DNA of 64,000 nucleotides from NCBI RefSeq assembly GCF_009730915.1, contig NC_052479.1:28831610-28895609 (forward strand), in the 5' to 3' direction. The DNA is from Dioscorea cayenensis subsp. rotundata. Its lineage: Eukaryota; Streptophyta; Magnoliopsida; Dioscoreales; Dioscoreaceae. Made by a program: the position numbers and the translations under genes. Shown here one piece after another: positions 60,194 to 64,000 of this stretch; position 1 is the first letter of the stretch; every line of letters begins with the position of its first letter. The notes under the pieces are model-generated. The model saw only the letters and a program-made list of their open reading frames with translations, was not told the DNA's origin and searched no databases.

Positions 60194-62714
60194 ATGGATC
60201 GAATCGCGCGAATTCCCTGTACTTTTTCATCAGTGATGCTCCTTTTGGTCCTCTCGATGCGAAGTTTCACCATTTCTGCTGATGAGATCTTCACATCGAC
60301 GTCTGGTATGCATCCTTGTTCGTTTTTCCCATTGTGATCTGTTGAGATGGATTTATTTTTTCATTTCATGGATTTTTGGAACTGTATTAGTGTTTTTATG
60401 CTGTGAGTTTGGGAATTTGTTAGTGATTTTTGAGTTTGTGCTGTTCTCAGAGGGTGTGTTTGCTAGGGTTTTAAAAATGTGTGCAATTTTCAGTTGAATT
60501 AATTGGTAGAATTCGGATACAAATCTACAATCTCATGTTTCCATTGGCTAAATGCAGATGTCTTCTCTGATTTTTTTTTGGGTTTGTGTTGTCTTGAAAT
60601 ATTTGATCTTGAAATGAACCAATTTGACTGAATCCACATATGATGTTAGTTTTTTGTTTTAATCCATTAGTTCACAAGGACGTGATCCCAACTTATTGGT
60701 TGAATTTTGGGTCTTTATATTGTTGGGATATATGTTTTTGATTTGTTGAGAAACTAGTGAGAAAGAACTATGGATGAGTGTCAATGCCTTCTCTTGTTAG
60801 GAAGAATGTAGAGGATGGAGAAGGGCTAGAGATCCTTGCTTGATGTGTGTTTGTGTGGGTGTAAATATAGTTATTAGGCTCTACCAATAAACAATGGTTT
60901 GAGATCCTCGGAAAATATAGGTATGTGTGTATGTATATATATATATATATAGGGCTAGAGATTGAAATCCATTGGCAAATCATGTGTTATATGGCTTTCG
61001 TAGACTCAACACCATGCTTAGTAAAGCTTTCTAAAGGAAATATCTACCTGGATAAGGCATCTTTGCTTATGATTACAGTTTAAGGATTTCTAGACAGAAC
61101 CAAGCTCTCTAAATGGCAAATGCATAGCTAGATTGTATTGCAAAATACATGTGTAGCCTGATTTCCTGCAGAGCCCTTTATTTGGTTTACGCCATTGCAT
61201 TTTATTCTTCTTCTGTGAAGAGAGGTCTTTGGATGCTTGAGAAAGAGATATGTGTACATTTTAGATGCTTGGAACTTAAAATTGAACTTGTTGGCTGTTG
61301 CACTCCGGCTAATGAATAACCAAGCATTGCCATGGATTCTACTCCCTATATCTTAGGCAATGTTTGTCGATTAGATATTTTAGATATTTTATTTCATCAG
61401 CCAAGATATGCTGGGACTGGTTAGCTGGAAAAGGTTATAGGAATAACAGTCAATTGCCTCGTCTTTTTGCCTTTATTTTTATTCATGCTTTTTTCTGCCA
61501 ATTAATTTATTGTAATATAACCATGAACTGGCAGGTGTGACATTTGGTAGGAGTTCCCGTGAACCAAAATACAAGATTGACTTTCATTCTGTGGACTCAC
61601 CTTTTCATCCTGTGAGCAAATCTGTAGCTTTGATCTCCAAATTTATACTTTTATGTTATCTTTAGTTTGATTTAGCCATTTTCTTTGCAGAATTATTCTA
61701 ATATCTTGTTCTTAAAATGTTATTTGCTTGCTATAATTCATTCTATGCATTTTGGGTAATTAAAAAGTGGCATTTTTTGGCAGGATAATGAGCAGGAATC
61801 AGTGGCAATGAAAAATAAAGAAGGGAAGCATTATGCTTGTTACCTGCCTCTGGTTGAGGAAATCAAAACCGTGAAGACCATTTCACAACAAAATTCTAGT
61901 AATATCATATTAGAAACTGATAAAAGGGCTAAACTGAAGACCCCCGATGAGTTAATAGATGTGTTACATGACTGTCTATTCAGAGTGCGCCTCTAAATTA
62001 AACTTAGAATGAAGAATGAATTTGAGGATTTCTTAGGTAACATTCACAAGATTTCTTCTTATGCAGCACGAGGGCTGGTGGTCTTATGAATTTTGCAACC
62101 ATAAATATGTAAAGCAATTTCACTTGGAGGGTGAGAAAGGTATGACTTCAAGTATTTTTCATGCATATAAATTTAGATGGTTTTAGGTTTCTTTGTGGAG
62201 TATTTCTTAAGTGATCAAAATAGTGATAAGCTCTATGTGACATATGTAGCTAAGAAAAAGAAAAAGGATATAGCATGAGCCTCATCACGACAATGTCCTC
62301 GTTAATGGCTTGAGATTTGTTAGAGATAAAGCTTGAATCCAAATCTATTAATGTGAAAGTGTATCAATTTATGAGTGTGGTTCCTGTATTGTGTTGTTAT
62401 AATCAATTATTTTTGACAGATGATTATTTGGTAGGTGAAATAAGGATTTTTTTTTTTCTCTGGTAAAATGAAGTTTATAGGCTGTGAATATAGCATGCTT
62501 AGCTAAGAAAATGAATTTGATGTCTTATTCAATAAATTGAAATTATTGAAGCGAACAGCTTTTGTTTCTATGTACCAAATTTTTGGTGATATTGGTTGAG
62601 CGCTTGACATTATTTATAGGCTGAATCCCATTTACTATCTCCAGCAAAGTACATCTTTATGTGGTCTTGCAGAATGGTCTCTGTGTTGAAACACTGCTGC
62701 AGGAATATATGAAG

Positions 62715-62760
<46 letters not shown>

Positions 62761-63732
62761 ATAGAGGTGTTTGATTGTAAATTTTGGTTTAGTTGTATAT
62801 TGTCTGGTGAAGTTGGAGCAAAGTCAAATTCCATAGGCTTCTGGCTCATGATGTGTATTTAGTGTGAAGATGGTTTCAGATATCAGAAATACTTTCTGAT
62901 GAAAATATGAGTAAATTTTGTTGTCTGGAGTTCATCTTGATGCATGAACTTTTTATAAACGATTCATTTGTTAATATTTTGTTTCATACTGTAAAGGTTT
63001 GCTATTTCTATCATTGCCCCTGATAGTAAAATATTTCTCAGAGTTTTTCTTGTTATGATACAGAGGGTACAAGAATTTGTTTTGGGCGTGTTTGACGCCG
63101 AAGCAACAGCTGCTTTCCATGAAACCCATTCAGATGATTCTATGTTAAAAGATCCTCGCTCCATCGATGCCTCACAAAGGTGAAAGTTGTCTTAGAACTG
63201 AATTATCTTTAATAGAATTGAAAGAAAGATACCACAGCTTCTGAAACATTTGTTGCAGGTACCATGCTCATCAGTATACAAACGGAACCATGTGTGATCT
63301 TACAAATCAGCCTAGGGAGACAGAGGTACAAGAGTGTCGCACCGTTAAAATTACATCATTCTTTTCTCTTGGTTCTTATGTTCTTCTCTTCATCCCTCTA
63401 GGTAAGATTCGTATGTTCGGAATCACCTGTGGTTATTAGTTCAATCAAAGAGATTTCAACTTGCAAGTACGCTCTCACGGTCCAATTCTCGATACTCTGC
63501 CAACATCCGTAAGATTCGATGCCCTCATATTCATTTTACAACATTCTATATCTCCGAAAAAGGCAAATTCAGATACAATCCTGCATTTCAGTAATAACTT
63601 CACATTTGATTCTGCAGGTTGTATCAACAAGAGAGACCAATGTGGCACACAATCCATTGCAATGAAATGCTCGAAGAGTCAACGGACGCGGCAATTGAAG
63701 AAGGTAATACAGGCAAGCTCATCTCACAATAA
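60194..63732 (+). CDS. OS9: OS-9 homologue, ER lectin of the ERAD pathway, 8 exons
   Basis: OS-9 (EBS6 in Arabidopsis) reads trimmed N-glycans on misfolded ER proteins and hands them to the Hrd1 ubiquitin ligase. Exons: 60194-60305, 61535-61611, 61784-61984, 62067-62139, 63064-63179 (or from 63044), 63259-63325, 63402-63508, 63618-63732. A signal peptide (SVMLLLVLSMRSFTISA) is followed by GRSSREPKYKIDFHSVDSPF. The MRH lectin domain contains EGWWSYEFCNHKYVKQFHL, VQEFVLGVFDAEATAAFHE, the sugar-binding block YHAHQYTNGTMCDLTNQPRE, VRFVCSE and STCKYALTVQ. The end is MWHTIHCNEMLEES to LISQ. Exon 4 ends in phase 1, but the best acceptor (CAG at 63061) gives phase 0. The acceptor ending at 63043 restores frame with a seven-residue insertion (295 aa). 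The ATG is the one preceding the signal peptide. Confidence 0.92.
62715..62752. repeat. (TA)n microsatellite in OS-9 intron 4
   Basis: An uninterrupted TA run of about 38 bases lies within the intron whose downstream splice phase is problematic. Confidence 0.95.
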
Positions 63733-64000
63733 ACCCGGTAGATGATTCATAATGAAATGCAACCTTGATACATAGAAATGTATGATCATGTAGTTACAGT
63801 AAAAAAATATGTTTTCTTCACTTGAAAAATATGGTAAATTTTCGGCATCAGTGCTTCAGCAATGATCAGTCTCTTATCTCTTATCATATTAATTTGATTA
63901 TGTGATTTGTAGGCCTCCCCATTTTGTGATATTGGCGCATGAACTATATAATACTTCGGATGGGTGTTAACTATTAAGGAGTCGTTTGGTTTATGGTAAT
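63733..64000 (+). other. OS-9 3' UTR and downstream sequence
   Basis: This is the likely 3' UTR, AT-rich, running to the window edge. No further gene start is visible. Confidence 0.5.

Overview
The window is nuclear DNA from a flowering plant. It has long AT-rich intergenic stretches, many (AT)n microsatellites, genes with many short exons bounded by GT/AG, and a set of angiosperm-specific protein families. The exact species cannot be read from the sequence; a non-grass monocot is a guess. No prokaryotic-style features (operons, CRISPR, insertion sequences) are present.

Layout. 1-6.8 kb: AT-rich DNA with diverged repeats, a decayed RRM-like gene fragment (about 110-460) and a clear LOG (cytokinin-activating phosphoribohydrolase) pseudogene (4.0-5.4 kb). 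6.8-15.9 kb (+): 15-exon plastid PHT4;5-type anion transporter, with two intronic tandem duplications, an intronic MITE, a GC-AG intron and a one-base frame break in exon 1. 15.9-18.6 kb: tandemly duplicated remnants of an unrecognised minus-strand gene. 18.6-21.2 kb (-): divergent CDC20-like APC/C co-activator. 23.2-24.0 kb (+): CDC26 ORF overlapping the TTM3 ORF by one base, the plant bicistronic CDC26-TTM3 locus. 24-29.1 kb: non-coding, with a scrambled insertion of plastid DNA (rpoC1 and ndhK pieces) and a MITE. 29.1-38.0 kb (+): 13-exon ankyrin/DHHC S-acyltransferase TIP1/PAT24. 39.2-46.3 kb (-): 25-exon TOPLESS-type co-repressor, 1131 aa. 46.3-54.9 kb: AT-rich intergenic DNA with a GC-richer retroelement-like block. 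54.9-57.0 kb (-): TPR-PB1 protein of the Phox/CLMP1 family. 58.1-59.9 kb: complete 1.78-kb non-autonomous Mutator-like element with ~150-bp TIRs and a 10-bp target-site duplication. 60.2-63.7 kb (+): ERAD lectin OS-9, with a phase problem at its fourth intron.

The genes are individually transcribed. Two themes link neighbours. First, two APC/C parts (CDC20-like co-activator and CDC26 core subunit) lie head to head about 2 kb apart, and CDC26 shares a message with a triphosphatase. Second, PHT4;5, TIP1/PAT24 and the Phox-type gene co-occur here as, to my recollection, they do on Arabidopsis chromosome 5 (At5g20350-At5g20380), suggesting a very old linkage group. Exon boundaries were read by hand from splice signals and checked by reading-frame arithmetic; gene identities come from recognised family sequence, not from a database search.
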